DNA of 48,674 nucleotides from an archaeon (GTDB taxonomy: Archaea; Nanobdellota; Nanobdellia; Pacearchaeales; GW2011-AR1), in the NCBI GenBank assembly GCA_030679115.1, contig JAUXTS010000047.1, positions 1-48,674 on the forward strand, in the 5' to 3' direction. The stretch's first letter is position 1; each line of letters begins with the position of its first letter. Below, one piece after another: positions 1 through 9,782 of this stretch. A program made the translations under genes and the position numbers. The notes under the pieces are model-generated. The model saw nothing but the letters and a program-made list of their open reading frames with translations. It did not search any database and was not told where the DNA came from.

Positions 1-404
1 ATTATTATATCTAATAAATTTTCTTTAAGCAATCCATGACATACTTTCAAGTCTTTTTCTGGATAGCTTACGCTTCCCTGAACATAACAAACCATGCTTT
101 CTCCCTCAAGTCTGCTTATTCCAAGCTCTCCTTGTGTTGCCGAAACCAGAGTTACTTGTATTCTGCAGTCATCTCCTTCCATTCCAAGAATCTTATATTT
201 CCATGTAGCAGTCGGATCTTCATTTACATATGATGCATGAAGGCAGTTCAAACTTGCATCCTGAAAGCATTCTAAATCCGCGCAAACTCTCTGTTTAAAG
301 AATATTATATAAGTTATAGTTCCAAGTAACAAAACACTAATAATAACGATTGAAACAATAAGGGCAGTTGTCCTCTTAAATTTCACCTCTTCTGGCTTCC
401 TCAT
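1..404 (-). CDS. Partial CDS running off the left edge; N-terminal TM anchor, hypothetical (MRKPEEVKFKRTTALIVSIVIISVLLLGTITYIIFFKQ...)
   Basis: Hand translation of the minus strand from ATG at 404 is open to the window edge; absent from the ORF track because it lacks a stop. Confidence 0.75.
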   Translation of the reverse strand, partial: MRKPEEVKFKRTTALIVSIVIISVLLLGTITYIIFFKQRVCADLECFQDASLNCLHASYVNEDPTATWKYKILGMEGDDCRIQVTLVSATQGELGISRLEGESMVCYVQGSVSYPEKDLKVCHGLLKENLLDII

Positions 405-440
405 TTTCTAATAAGATATTTATTATATTTAAACTTACCT

Positions 441-626
441 TTAGTTCTTCTCTTCTCTGCCTTCACCAAGATAGTTAATCATTCTTGGAGACAATCTTCT
501 CCAATCTTCTTCAACTTCTTCTCCAGTTATAAAATTCCTTTTAACATATTCTTTATCGCCTCGTATGTCTCTCAAGCCAATAAGTTCATCATAATCAATA
601 TCCCAAAAATCGTCAATTTCTACCAT
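441..626 (-). CDS. Hypothetical small acidic protein
   Basis: ORF track; intergenic placement, ATG start. Confidence 0.5.
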   Translation of the reverse strand: MVEIDDFWDIDYDELIGLRDIRGDKEYVKRNFITGEEVEEDWRRLSPRMINYLGEGREEKN

Positions 627-670
627 AAAATTAATTTGAAATTTGAGTTATTAAATCTTATTGTGAGAAA

Positions 671-1009
671 TTATTTCTTAAGCATGGGCTCTTCAAGCAG
701 TTTTTTCTGCAGTTCACTTCTCTTGGTTCTTTCAGCTTCTTCATCTGCCTTTTCATTTTCTTCCAAAGGAACGTAGGAGCCATCTGCTTGTTTTATAAAA
801 AAAGATTTAACCCTATCTTTTGATTCTATAATTAAATAATCTTGTCCATCAATTTTTCTTTCTTGAGCCTTGACAGGTTTTCGATAATCTATATACATAT
901 AAGCGCCCAGAGTTATTCCAAAACCTATTCCTGCTATGAGAGTCATTAAAGGAGAAAATATTGAGACACGATTATTATAAGGTTTATCATCAGGCATACT
1001 TTTCCTCAC
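671..1009 (-). CDS. Hypothetical single-TM protein
   Basis: ORF with a hydrophobic segment (LMTLIAGIGFGITLGAYMYI). Confidence 0.6.
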   Translation of the reverse strand: MRKSMPDDKPYNNRVSIFSPLMTLIAGIGFGITLGAYMYIDYRKPVKAQERKIDGQDYLIIESKDRVKSFFIKQADGSYVPLEENEKADEEAERTKRSELQKKLLEEPMLKK

Positions 1010-1043
1010 AATGTTGCCCTTTTTAAGAATTTGTATTCTAAAA

Positions 1044-2195
1044 TTACAAGCTAATCAAATTAACCTTGCTTTCTTTTATATTTGAAAAATGAGTTGCAGC
1101 CAAATGTTTAACTCCACACTCCTCGCATGCTTCAACTATCGCTCCCAATGCCGAGCCGTCAATCACAACCGCAAAAACTTCTTTTCTTGAATTTCTTATT
1201 GCTCTTGAAACTTCTCTTGAACTTACGCTTCTTATAACATCAAGATTGCTGTCCAAAATCAATGCCTGCTTTGTTCCTTTGATTTTGCTGTAGGATTTGT
1301 TAAGCCCTTCTTTTATGTCTCCAGAATAAACTATTTTCTCTTCAAGTTTTTCAGGCATATCTTCTTTTATGTCCCGTGTTTTGCCCAAAAATTCTCTTAC
1401 AGGAATTCTTCTTCTCAATGCAATGATTATTTCCTTACCCATCAATTCTTCAACTTCTTTTCCATCAGGAGCAACCGCAATATAAGCTATTTTTGCATTG
1501 CTTATAACATTCTTTGCAATCAGCTTTCCGCCTCTGTCTCCATCAACAAAAAGTGTAAGTTCTTTGCCCTGTTCTCCGAGTCTGGCAATTTCAGCAGGCA
1601 GTTTAGTTCCATTCATTCCAATAACATTATTTATTCTATTTTTCAAAAGATTAACAACATCTGCTCTTCCTTCAACAACAATTATTTCATTTCCTGTTAA
1701 GTCTCCGGCAGGCAGTTTCTCTGCTCCGTATTCCTGTATTCTTGCAGCCCTCATTTCTTCTTTGACTGTCTTGCTCATTTCATCAACATTATTTCCAGAT
1801 TCTAAACTCTCAAGCAATTGTTTTGCTCTGTCAATTATGAAATTTCTTTTTGTTCCTCTTACATCTTCAATTTTAAGAATTTTTATTTTTGCTTCTGTCG
1901 GCCCTATTCTGTCAATTGTTTCCAAAGCAGCCGCAACAATAGTAGTTTCAGATTTATCCAATGCACTTGGAATTTGTATTTCCCCGATAGACTTGCCGTC
2001 AACTATTTCAAGATTAACTTCTATTCTGCCTATCTTTCCCTCTTTCTGTAATTCTCTCATTTCTAATTCGCTTCCCAATAATCCTTCTGTCTGCCCGAAT
2101 ATAGCTCCGATTACATCTGGTTTTTCTAATGGTCCTTCTGCCTTAAATGAGGCATAAACCATATACTTTATTGATACTGGACTTACTTTTGCCAT
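1044..2195 (-). CDS. dnaG: Archaeal DnaG-type primase (TOPRIM domain)
   Basis: MAKVSPVSIKYMVYASFKAEGPLEKPDVIGAIFGQTEGLLG; TOPRIM-like VEGRADVVNLL and FVDGDRGG motifs. Confidence 0.93.
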   Translation of the reverse strand: MAKVSPVSIKYMVYASFKAEGPLEKPDVIGAIFGQTEGLLGSELEMRELQKEGKIGRIEVNLEIVDGKSIGEIQIPSALDKSETTIVAAALETIDRIGPTEAKIKILKIEDVRGTKRNFIIDRAKQLLESLESGNNVDEMSKTVKEEMRAARIQEYGAEKLPAGDLTGNEIIVVEGRADVVNLLKNRINNVIGMNGTKLPAEIARLGEQGKELTLFVDGDRGGKLIAKNVISNAKIAYIAVAPDGKEVEELMGKEIIIALRRRIPVREFLGKTRDIKEDMPEKLEEKIVYSGDIKEGLNKSYSKIKGTKQALILDSNLDVIRSVSSREVSRAIRNSRKEVFAVVIDGSALGAIVEACEECGVKHLAATHFSNIKESKVNLISL

Positions 2196-2500
2196 TTTTG
2201 TTTTCTCTGCCTTTTTTAAAGGCTATTATTTTTCAGTCAGAAAGAAGTTATAATACCAACGCAAATGCCCAACATGGGCGTGAATATGATGTAATTAATA
2301 CTAATTACTTCCTTCTTATAATATCCCTTGCAAAAGATGTTATTTAAAGGTTTCTAATTTTGATTTTTTAAGCAGATTTCGAAACCTTTATAATGAACAG
2401 AGTATATCGAAATTTTATTTTAATATCATTATTTTTATTTTATCTAAATATCAAATAATAAGCTTTATATACCTAAAGAATTAGACAGAATTAATTTACT

Positions 2501-2599
2501 ATGAAGAGAAAAGAGGTTGAAAAAGACGCTGAGATAGCCGACGAACACGAGGACGACTTTGAAAACGTTTTCGACGGACTGGAATCTGCAAAAGATTAA
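2501..2599 (+). CDS. Tiny acidic ORF (MKRKEVEKDAEIADEHEDDFENVFDGLESAKD)
   Basis: Hand translation; TATA-like 'ctttatatacc' about 40 nt upstream; below the ORF track length cutoff. Confidence 0.45.
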   Translation: MKRKEVEKDAEIADEHEDDFENVFDGLESAKD

Positions 2600-2667
2600 G
2601 TATTTATTTTTTTCTTTTATTTTTTTACCACAATAATACTTATATACTTCCTATTCTGGTTTAACTT

Positions 2668-3237
2668 ATGAATATAAAAGAGTCTGTTACAAGAAGAGAC
2701 ATAGATGCTAAACTTCAAGGCATGGGAGATTATGTTAAAATAGATTATCTTGTCCGCTGTTTAAAACAAGCTATGGATTTTGATACAAGAAAATTTGTTC
2801 TTATTAAACTTAGTGAAATTTATGGGCAAAAAGGAATGTATCTTGAAGCCGCGAGAATGCTTGCAGGCAGTGCGGAAATAAATTCAACATTTCAGGCAAA
2901 AATAAATGATTATGTAAAAGCCGCAGAATATTTCATGAGGGGAGGCGATTTTGATAACGCAGATTCAACTTTCAATAAAGCAGTTGTCTGTTGCAATGGA
3001 ATTCAGAAAGAAGCCATAAAAACAAAGAGAAAAGAGCTTTACAAAGCACAGGCAAAAATATACATGCAAAAAGATAAAAGAAATCAGGCTCTTCTAACTT
3101 ATGAAAAGCTTCTTTCAATAGAACAGCTCAATCCAGAAGAAAAACGAGAAGTTCAGTCAACTCTTCTTACATTATATGAAAAACTCGGAAAAATCAAGGA
3201 TTATTATAGCTTAAAGAGAAATATGAACTTGAGCTAG
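2668..3237 (+). CDS. TPR-like helical repeat protein, hypothetical
   Basis: Repeated amphipathic helices (AARMLAGSAEI..., AAEYFMRGGDFDNADSTFNKAVV...). Confidence 0.6.
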   Translation: MNIKESVTRRDIDAKLQGMGDYVKIDYLVRCLKQAMDFDTRKFVLIKLSEIYGQKGMYLEAARMLAGSAEINSTFQAKINDYVKAAEYFMRGGDFDNADSTFNKAVVCCNGIQKEAIKTKRKELYKAQAKIYMQKDKRNQALLTYEKLLSIEQLNPEEKREVQSTLLTLYEKLGKIKDYYSLKRNMNLS

Positions 3238-3271
3238 TAAAATATATAAAGAGATTTCTTCTATAATTATT

Positions 3272-3805
3272 ATGGTAAAAAAGAAACCCTATACAACTAG
3301 GGAACTTGCACGTTATGCATCAAGGCACTTTGTTCCTGGAGACACCACCCATATAGAAGATTGTACTTATGACATTGCTTTTGCAGACACTCTTATGAAA
3401 AAAGGAGAATATAATGAAGCAATGAAAGCATTAGAATATGCCGGTTCATTTGAATTGCCTTATCTTCCTGAAGAAAATAAATCTAAAGTTGCTCAAGCAA
3501 TTGTTAATCGTGCATATAGGATAGCTAAAAAAGGCAAAAGTTCTCAGTCAGGTATTCATCTTGAGGATAGAGCAAGTAAATTAGAGAAAACTTTACATAA
3601 TCGCTATCTTGATAAAGAAAGGCGTCATTTGAAGTCAACTCTTGCAGCAGCAATAATAAGCATATCTGCAGGTTTATTATTAATCTCTTCAACAATAACT
3701 GGAAGCACTATAACTAATTTGGATTCTACATCTTCAAGTATAATAGGAACAATTTTGGTAGCTGTTGGACTTATCGGCGGATTTTACTGGTTAAAAAAGA
3801 ATTAA
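3272..3805 (+). CDS. Hypothetical protein with two C-terminal TM helices
   Basis: ORF; hydrophobic C-terminus. Confidence 0.6.
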   Translation: MVKKKPYTTRELARYASRHFVPGDTTHIEDCTYDIAFADTLMKKGEYNEAMKALEYAGSFELPYLPEENKSKVAQAIVNRAYRIAKKGKSSQSGIHLEDRASKLEKTLHNRYLDKERRHLKSTLAAAIISISAGLLLISSTITGSTITNLDSTSSSIIGTILVAVGLIGGFYWLKKN

Positions 3806-4137
3806 ACCAACTTTATATTTTTAAGGGCTTCTTTAATTTTAGGAATATCTTCCTTATATGCACCCCATATTCTATCCAAACTAACTTCAAAATAACCATG
3901 AACCATTAAGTCTCTGAACTGAGACATACTGAACCATGGAACCTGCTTGTTCTTTTCCTTAAGCGCTCTTGGAATATTTCTGCTTGCTTCACCTATTATT
4001 TCAAACCTTCTTACTACTCCATCTTGAAGCAGTTTATTTTTATTAAATTCTTCATGAGAAACGCCCTTCATATATTCTTCTATCTGTTTAATGCAGTCAG
4101 ATATATCGCTGAGATATAATTTGTAATCTCTTTTCAT
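3802..4137 (-). CDS. HepT-like HEPN ribonuclease toxin (DUF86)
   Basis: RX4HXY motif 'RDLMVHGY'; overlaps the MNT gene by 4 nt. Confidence 0.88.
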   Translation of the reverse strand: MKRDYKLYLSDISDCIKQIEEYMKGVSHEEFNKNKLLQDGVVRRFEIIGEASRNIPRALKEKNKQVPWFSMSQFRDLMVHGYFEVSLDRIWGAYKEDIPKIKEALKNIKLV

Positions 4138-4433
4138 AAAATAGGTATTTCCTCTCCAAGTATTCGAACTTTTAGTTCTTTTCTTATAGCCCCATATTCT
4201 ACCAAGTCAATCTTCTTTTTAATGGCATTTTCCAGCATATTTTTAATTTCTATAAATCCAAGAAGAGACACATTTTTATTTATTTCTACTAATATATCTA
4301 CATCGCTTTTCTTTTTCTGTTCTCCTCTTGCATAACTGCCGAATATTCCAGCTCTTGTTACCTTATATTTTTTCAAAATAGGAATAATCTTTTGTCTTAT
4401 TAACACTATATCTCTATTCATATCTATAACCAT
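4134..4433 (-). CDS. MntA-like minimal nucleotidyltransferase antitoxin
   Basis: GSX10DXD motif 'GSYARGEQKKKSDVD'; cotranscribed with the HEPN gene. Confidence 0.9.
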   Translation of the reverse strand: MVIDMNRDIVLIRQKIIPILKKYKVTRAGIFGSYARGEQKKKSDVDILVEINKNVSLLGFIEIKNMLENAIKKKIDLVEYGAIRKELKVRILGEEIPIL

Positions 4434-4459
4434 CTTTTCAACTTTTTAAGTCTTATGAA

Positions 4460-4867
4460 TTAACCAAGAATTTTCTTGAAGAATTTGAAAACATCTCTTT
4501 CTAAATCTATAAGTGCAAGTTTTGAACTTCCAAGTATCAATTTTGGCAGGTTAATATGTGAAGTTTTATGAACATGTTCAGTAGTCGGGTCAATAAAGAC
4601 TATTCCTTTCAACCTGTTTGTTTTTTCAAAATTAATATTATCTAATATTGTAGCATCTTTCGTATCAACAAAAAGAAAATCTGCTTCTTCAACAGCTTCA
4701 AATCTTCCATTTTTTTCAGATTCAAGCATAGTCAATTCAATTTCAAGTTTTTTTAATATTTTCTTCAATCTAAGATATAATTCATGCGCTCTAAGCTGAA
4801 CTTCTTCTCCAATCCCTTCTTCATTATTAATTTTCAAAGAAGGACGAACTAACACCGCTTTTGTCAT
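4460..4867 (-). CDS. Hypothetical protein (possible single pentein/amidinotransferase-like half)
   Basis: Start trimmed from 5008 to MTKAVLVRPSLK because the upstream part of the track ORF spans the hairpin region; weak resemblance to dimethylargininase N-termini. Confidence 0.5.
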   Translation of the reverse strand: MTKAVLVRPSLKINNEEGIGEEVQLRAHELYLRLKKILKKLEIELTMLESEKNGRFEAVEEADFLFVDTKDATILDNINFEKTNRLKGIVFIDPTTEHVHKTSHINLPKLILGSSKLALIDLERDVFKFFKKILG

Positions 4868-4947
4868 ATTTATATCTGGAAAAGGCAGTATAAAAAATTG
4901 TCTATATGAATATAAATTAAGAGAAGAGTGTGTTTCAAAAATATTTA

Positions 4948-5063
4948 TGTCAAGAAGCTTGACAGAAAACCACACACTAAAGTGTGTGGTTGTTTCTTGA
5001 GCATCCAAAAGACGAGCACTTTTTCAAACCTCGCCTTTTAAGGCGAGGTGTGCATCGTCTTTT
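4948..5063. other. Cluster of intergenic hairpins
   Basis: tgtcaag-aag-cttgaca (4948-4964); aaccacacact-aa-agtgtgtggtt (4968-4991); nested hairpin aaaagacga...tcgtctttt (5007-5063) enclosing acctcgcctt-tt-aaggcgaggt. Confidence 0.8.
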
Positions 5064-5122
5064 TGATACTAGATGTATTTTTTAATTAATCACTAAACAA
5101 CTCTCTCTTTTAAAAAATGAAT

Positions 5123-6406
5123 TTAAATTAATTTCTTTGCCTTTATTTCAATGCAGACACCAGCTCCAACTGTTGCTCCAGCGTCTCTTATAGCGAATCT
5201 TGCCATGTGAGGGTTAGTTGCGTTTGTTTCAATAACTAAGTTTCCGATTGGCTTCAATCTAACTTTAGCAACATCTCCGTTCTTCAAAAAGTCAGGATTC
5301 TTTGCATTTACTCCATCAGGGCTTGTCTTTTCAATAAGCTCAATGAACTGGCATGGAACCTGTGCTGTATGAATGTGGAATACTGGTGTATAACCCTTTG
5401 CAATAACTGTTGGGTGTGCAATAACTGCAATTTGAGCAACGAATTCTTCAGCAATTGTGGCTGGGCTTGAAGCATCACAGACTACATCTCCTCTTGCTAC
5501 ATCTTTCTTTCCTACTCCTCTTATGTTGATTCCAACATTGTCTCCAGCTTCAGCTTCAGACATTTGTTCATGGTGCATTTCAATAGTCTTGACTTCTCCA
5601 GGAACTCCCTTTCCGCTTCTTCCAGGCAAAATTATAACTTTCTGTCCAATCTTCATTATTCCTGTTTCAATCTTTCCAACTGGAACAGTTCCAATTCCTG
5701 TAATTTCATAAACATCCTGTAATGGCATTCTAAGTGGAAGTCCTGTTGGCTTGTTAGGCATTGTAAACAAATCAAACTGTTCCAATATTGTTGGTCCCTT
5801 GTACCATGGCATATTAGTTGATTTCTTAGCAACGTTATCTCCTTTGAATCCAGATATAGCTAAGAATGTTATTGTGTCTGGTTTGTAACCTGCCATCTTC
5901 AAAACAGCAGAAACATCAGCTTTTACTTTATTGAAAACATCTTCTTTGTAATCTACAGCGTCCATCTTGTTTATTGAAACTGCAATCTGTGCAACTCCCA
6001 TAGTCTTCAAAAGCCATACGTGCTCTTTAGTCTGAGGCTGAACTCCATCTTTTGCAGATACTGTCAAGAAAGCGCAGTCTGCCTGTGAAGCTCCAGTAAT
6101 CATGTTCTTGATAAAGTCTTTGTGTCCAGGAGCGTCAATTATTGTAACTTCATACTTATTAGTTATTAATTTTTCATAAGATAAATCAATTGTAACTCCC
6201 CTTTCTCTTTCCTCTTTGAACTTATCCATAACGAATGCGAATTCAAATCCAACTTTTCCGTGCTTCTGTGCTTCAGCCTTAAGTTTTTCAAGCTGTTCAG
6301 GTGATAATTTTCCAGAATCAAACATAAGTCTTCCTATAGTTGTAGATTTTCCGTGGTCTACGTGTCCTACAAATGCAACGTTTATTGTTGGTTTTGTCTT
6401 TGCCAT
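5123..6406 (-). CDS. tuf: Translation elongation factor EF-1alpha
   Basis: [21 protein letters not shown] motifs; archaeal EF-1A throughout. Confidence 0.98.
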   Translation of the reverse strand: MAKTKPTINVAFVGHVDHGKSTTIGRLMFDSGKLSPEQLEKLKAEAQKHGKVGFEFAFVMDKFKEERERGVTIDLSYEKLITNKYEVTIIDAPGHKDFIKNMITGASQADCAFLTVSAKDGVQPQTKEHVWLLKTMGVAQIAVSINKMDAVDYKEDVFNKVKADVSAVLKMAGYKPDTITFLAISGFKGDNVAKKSTNMPWYKGPTILEQFDLFTMPNKPTGLPLRMPLQDVYEITGIGTVPVGKIETGIMKIGQKVIILPGRSGKGVPGEVKTIEMHHEQMSEAEAGDNVGINIRGVGKKDVARGDVVCDASSPATIAEEFVAQIAVIAHPTVIAKGYTPVFHIHTAQVPCQFIELIEKTSPDGVNAKNPDFLKNGDVAKVRLKPIGNLVIETNATNPHMARFAIRDAGATVGAGVCIEIKAKKLI

Positions 6407-6473
6407 CTTAAATTAGATTTAATTTTGAGGGTATTTAAATATTTGTTTTTTCTATAAGATATTTAAATTAACT

Positions 6474-6890
6474 CTATCTTGAAATTAGACTTCTCTTGCC
6501 GTTTTTTCTTTCAACCATATATGAGGTGTAATCTACTTCAATAGATTGAAAATTTGTCAGCCAGATTTTTAATCTCTGTGTCTGCCTCAAGCTTCCGTCT
6601 TTCTGTCTTTCAGCAGTCGTCTTCATCCACATTTCACTGCTTAATCCATTGTCAACATCAGTTCTATGTTTTGAATCAATATCTCCGTAAAATCTTGGGC
6701 TTCCCAATTCTTTCCCATTATAATCTATAAGTTTAAGTTCAACCCCTCTTAATCCCCCGCTCTCTTCAAAATTTATTACACTTGCCAATCTGCCTCGAGC
6801 AACTATTGCATCCTTTTTCAATTCATATATTCCAGGATTCATGCTTTCTATTTGTTCATCCATATTAACTCTTTCCTCCATTTTGTTCAT
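6474..6890 (-). CDS. Hypothetical protein following the kinase gene
   Basis: Overlaps the kinase 3' end by 26 nt. Confidence 0.6.
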   Translation of the reverse strand: MNKMEERVNMDEQIESMNPGIYELKKDAIVARGRLASVINFEESGGLRGVELKLIDYNGKELGSPRFYGDIDSKHRTDVDNGLSSEMWMKTTAERQKDGSLRQTQRLKIWLTNFQSIEVDYTSYMVERKNGKRSLISR

Positions 6891-8541
6891 ATTTTATTGC
6901 TGCCGCAGTTTCTTCAGTTTCTCGAGTAACTTCTTTAGTTTCTTTAATATCTTCCTTAGTTAGATACGATTTCGCAATAAATGGAATATGTTCCATTGGT
7001 AAAGGTCTTTTCTCTCCCTGCCTGAAACTATCAAGCCATACTCTTGTCGCCTTCGGATCCTTGCATGAAAATGCCAAGTCAGATAAATCATTTTTAGTAA
7101 CTGTTCTTAATGAAGCAGGCGCTTCTTCATATTGAGCATTATATTCTTTAAGCTCGCCGTTTGAAGGGTTTGTTACATAATCTATCACAAGGGGATTTCT
7201 ACTTAGCAATCTTCCAGCTACTCTCAATGAATTATTTGTTGGCCCATATCCAAGAGAATAAATTGCTCCTTCAAGCATTTTAGCAAAATCTCCTGCTGAA
7301 GGACGCTCTTCAGGATTTGGATTTAACCCCTTTCTTATAGCATCGCAAATTTTTAATCTTATTCCCTCTCTGGCACTATCTATCTCTCTCAAGCTATAGG
7401 CAGGGTCTTGAATATAATTAATCTTATTTTCTTCTTCGTCTTTTCTTCCGTCTCTGAATCCAAGTCTCGCTCTCGCACATATTTGAGGAAGCAAATCTTT
7501 TTCATCATTTATTATTCCTCCCTCTATTCTTGGATCTTCATTTAATCTCCAAGGAAGTGCCCCTCTCAAAAGTCTATAGAGTACAAGACTTAATGAATAA
7601 ACATCTGTTGCAGAGGATATATCTAAGCTCATCATCTGTTCAGGAGACATATATTCTGTAGTTCCTAATGCAGTCCCTTCTTTAGCTACCATTTTTGTCA
7701 TTGTAAAATCAGTTAGCTTCACAGTTCCTTTTCTTGTGATTAAAATATTTGCAGGTTTTATGTCTTTATTTGATAAATTAAATTCAGTATGCGCTTCTTC
7801 TGCTCCTCTTGCAACTCTTGAAGCAATAAATGCTCCTAATTGTGCAGTCAAAACATGCATTCTAGGTTTTTCATTGCTATACGGACTTGCCCAATTTCTT
7901 AATGCATCGAGCCATGAACGCAAATCTGCTTTTAATCCTCCAAATCCTCTGACATATTTCATTTCAATAAGTGGAATGCTAAGCATATTGATATCCTGTC
8001 CTCTCTGTCTTGCTTCATCTTCAAGAACATTCTGAACTTCTCTTGGAAGATCTTTATAATTTTTCATCATAAGAGGTTCACAGTTCATAAGATTTTCATG
8101 GTCAAAAAGAGACATTATTTTGCCTTCATTAATCATATTGACAATTCCGCTTGCTTCTCCACTATAACTTGTCATAAACTTTAATGCAACGTCAGATTCT
8201 CCAGAAGGCAATAAATGTCTGCCTTGTACCCAGTGAGTTCTTTTCTTTGCATGCCAAACCTGTCCCTGTCCACCCTGCCCTAATTTTTTAACATATTGAT
8301 AACTTTTCGCGTCAACAAAATCGCAGTTGTCAGGATTAAATGTTGCACTTTGCAACCTCTCATTTTCAAATTTTAATTTTTCTAATTCAGATTTAATTTG
8401 TTCAAGTTCTTGTTCAAGCCCGGCACTCTCGGTCTCGGGCCTCAATATGCCTGGAGTTTGAATCTCCTCCGCTTCTCTTGCTGCCCTTTTCTCTTTAGCT
8501 CTTCTTCTAAGATTTATTAACGTTTTTCTATCCAATGCCAT
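6865..8541 (-). CDS. Hanks-type Ser/Thr protein kinase with N-terminal coiled coil
   Basis: Gly loop KLGQGGQGQVW, VALK lysine, NKDIKPANIL catalytic loop, DFT in place of DFG, GTTEYMSPEQM, DVYSLSLVLYRLL. Confidence 0.92.
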   Translation of the reverse strand: MALDRKTLINLRRRAKEKRAAREAEEIQTPGILRPETESAGLEQELEQIKSELEKLKFENERLQSATFNPDNCDFVDAKSYQYVKKLGQGGQGQVWHAKKRTHWVQGRHLLPSGESDVALKFMTSYSGEASGIVNMINEGKIMSLFDHENLMNCEPLMMKNYKDLPREVQNVLEDEARQRGQDINMLSIPLIEMKYVRGFGGLKADLRSWLDALRNWASPYSNEKPRMHVLTAQLGAFIASRVARGAEEAHTEFNLSNKDIKPANILITRKGTVKLTDFTMTKMVAKEGTALGTTEYMSPEQMMSLDISSATDVYSLSLVLYRLLRGALPWRLNEDPRIEGGIINDEKDLLPQICARARLGFRDGRKDEEENKINYIQDPAYSLREIDSAREGIRLKICDAIRKGLNPNPEERPSAGDFAKMLEGAIYSLGYGPTNNSLRVAGRLLSRNPLVIDYVTNPSNGELKEYNAQYEEAPASLRTVTKNDLSDLAFSCKDPKATRVWLDSFRQGEKRPLPMEHIPFIAKSYLTKEDIKETKEVTRETEETAAAIKYEQNGGKS

Positions 8542-8603
8542 AAATCACCACATTTTTAACACTTTATAAAGTTACCGCCCAAGAGGGACAAAATAAACGA
8601 GAA

Positions 8604-8843
8604 TTAGCAATACTTGCTAAGCGGATGAGCATCCGCTTTAAATTCAGAAGAATTAATCTTAATTTTCTTGACTTCTACAGCTTCTTTCACTTCAGCAACA
8701 TTAATCTTTACTCCACTATTTAACTTTTCTACCTCATTTCTCAAGAAATTCTCAACCTGCCTGCTCATGCTCACCCCATTTTTCTTGCAATGCTTTGAAT
8801 ATTTTTCATACACATCAGCATCAACATTAAATGTCTTTAACAC
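8604..8843 (-). CDS. Small ribbon-helix-helix-like protein
   Basis: FNVDADVYEKYSKHCKKNGVSMSRQVENFLRNEVEKL resembles an RHH/CopG pattern. Confidence 0.5.
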   Translation of the reverse strand: MLKTFNVDADVYEKYSKHCKKNGVSMSRQVENFLRNEVEKLNSGVKINVAEVKEAVEVKKIKINSSEFKADAHPLSKYC

Positions 8844-9004
8844 GTTCTTTCAACTCCTTTTTACATTATTTATAGTTATTTAATCTTAATAAACCTTTCT
8901 CTTTTAGCGTCGTTAAATTTCCCACAATTTACACTATTAAAAGTTATTTAAGGTTATTTAAAAATTTAGAATCACAACTATAATAACAAGTATTTTTCAA
9001 TATT

Positions 9005-9226
9005 CTATTTTTTATCTTTTCTGCAAGCGTTATAAATGCCATATCCTAATGCCCCACTAGCTGCAACGGCAGAAACTATTCCCATAATATAATTTTCAGA
9101 TACTATTTTTTCAGTTGCTTCTCTTACACCTCTAACTTTTGAAAAATAATCTGATGCACAATACCCATTAAATCCAGCAATTGCTCCCCATACGCTCGTA
9201 CTAAGTATTTTTATTAATTTTGACAT
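9005..9226 (-). CDS. Small membrane protein
   Basis: Two hydrophobic stretches. Confidence 0.5.
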   Translation of the reverse strand: MSKLIKILSTSVWGAIAGFNGYCASDYFSKVRGVREATEKIVSENYIMGIVSAVAASGALGYGIYNACRKDKK

Positions 9227-9378
9227 TTTATTTTCCCTTAAATTTTATAAAACATTTCATTTATAAATCTTTAGCTTATTTTACCACTTAAAAGTCAATA
9301 ATTAATAATCCTCTACTAATTTATATTATTAGATATTATTTAAGATAACTATAAAACCTCTCCCCCATTATATCTAAT

Positions 9379-9780
9379 ATGATGCCCCATAAACACTTCA
9401 TTATCTCAATGATATTTGTTATTCTTATAGCCTTATTTTTCTTTCCTCCTCTGCCTTACATTCAAATATTTCTCTGGATTGTCCTTGCAGGAATCTTCTC
9501 AATTATTGTAGATTTAGATTCAATCATTCTTTTGTATAGAAGTAATGATAAAAAGCTCAAGCCATTCAAAGATTATTCATATCTAAACAGCCATTTCAGT
9601 CAGTTTATGAAAATAATTTCAGATAATGGGATAATGAAAACCGCTTTAAGAACACACGTAATTCTTTCTGCAGTTTATCTTGCTCTCGCTTATCTTTTTA
9701 TTAATCCTTATTTCATCCCAATATCAATAGGAATTCTCTCACATCTTTTGAGCGATATTCCTAATCTTAAACACTATTAG
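9379..9780 (+). CDS. Multi-TM protein, YdjM/membrane metal-hydrolase-like
   Basis: FSIIVDLDSI and GILSHLLSDIPN motifs with several TM helices. Confidence 0.5.
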   Translation: MMPHKHFIISMIFVILIALFFFPPLPYIQIFLWIVLAGIFSIIVDLDSIILLYRSNDKKLKPFKDYSYLNSHFSQFMKIISDNGIMKTALRTHVILSAVYLALAYLFINPYFIPISIGILSHLLSDIPNLKHY

Positions 9781-9782
9781 AA

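Noticed and set aside
1498-2157. ORF of 219 aa on the + strand opposite dnaG
   Set aside because: Antisense to a clearly recognised gene; composition (Ser/Ile/Phe-rich) is typical of spurious antisense ORFs.
3802-4433. HEPN-MNT pair as a new system
   Set aside because: Matches the known HepT/MntA type, with canonical RX4HXY and GSX10DXD motifs.
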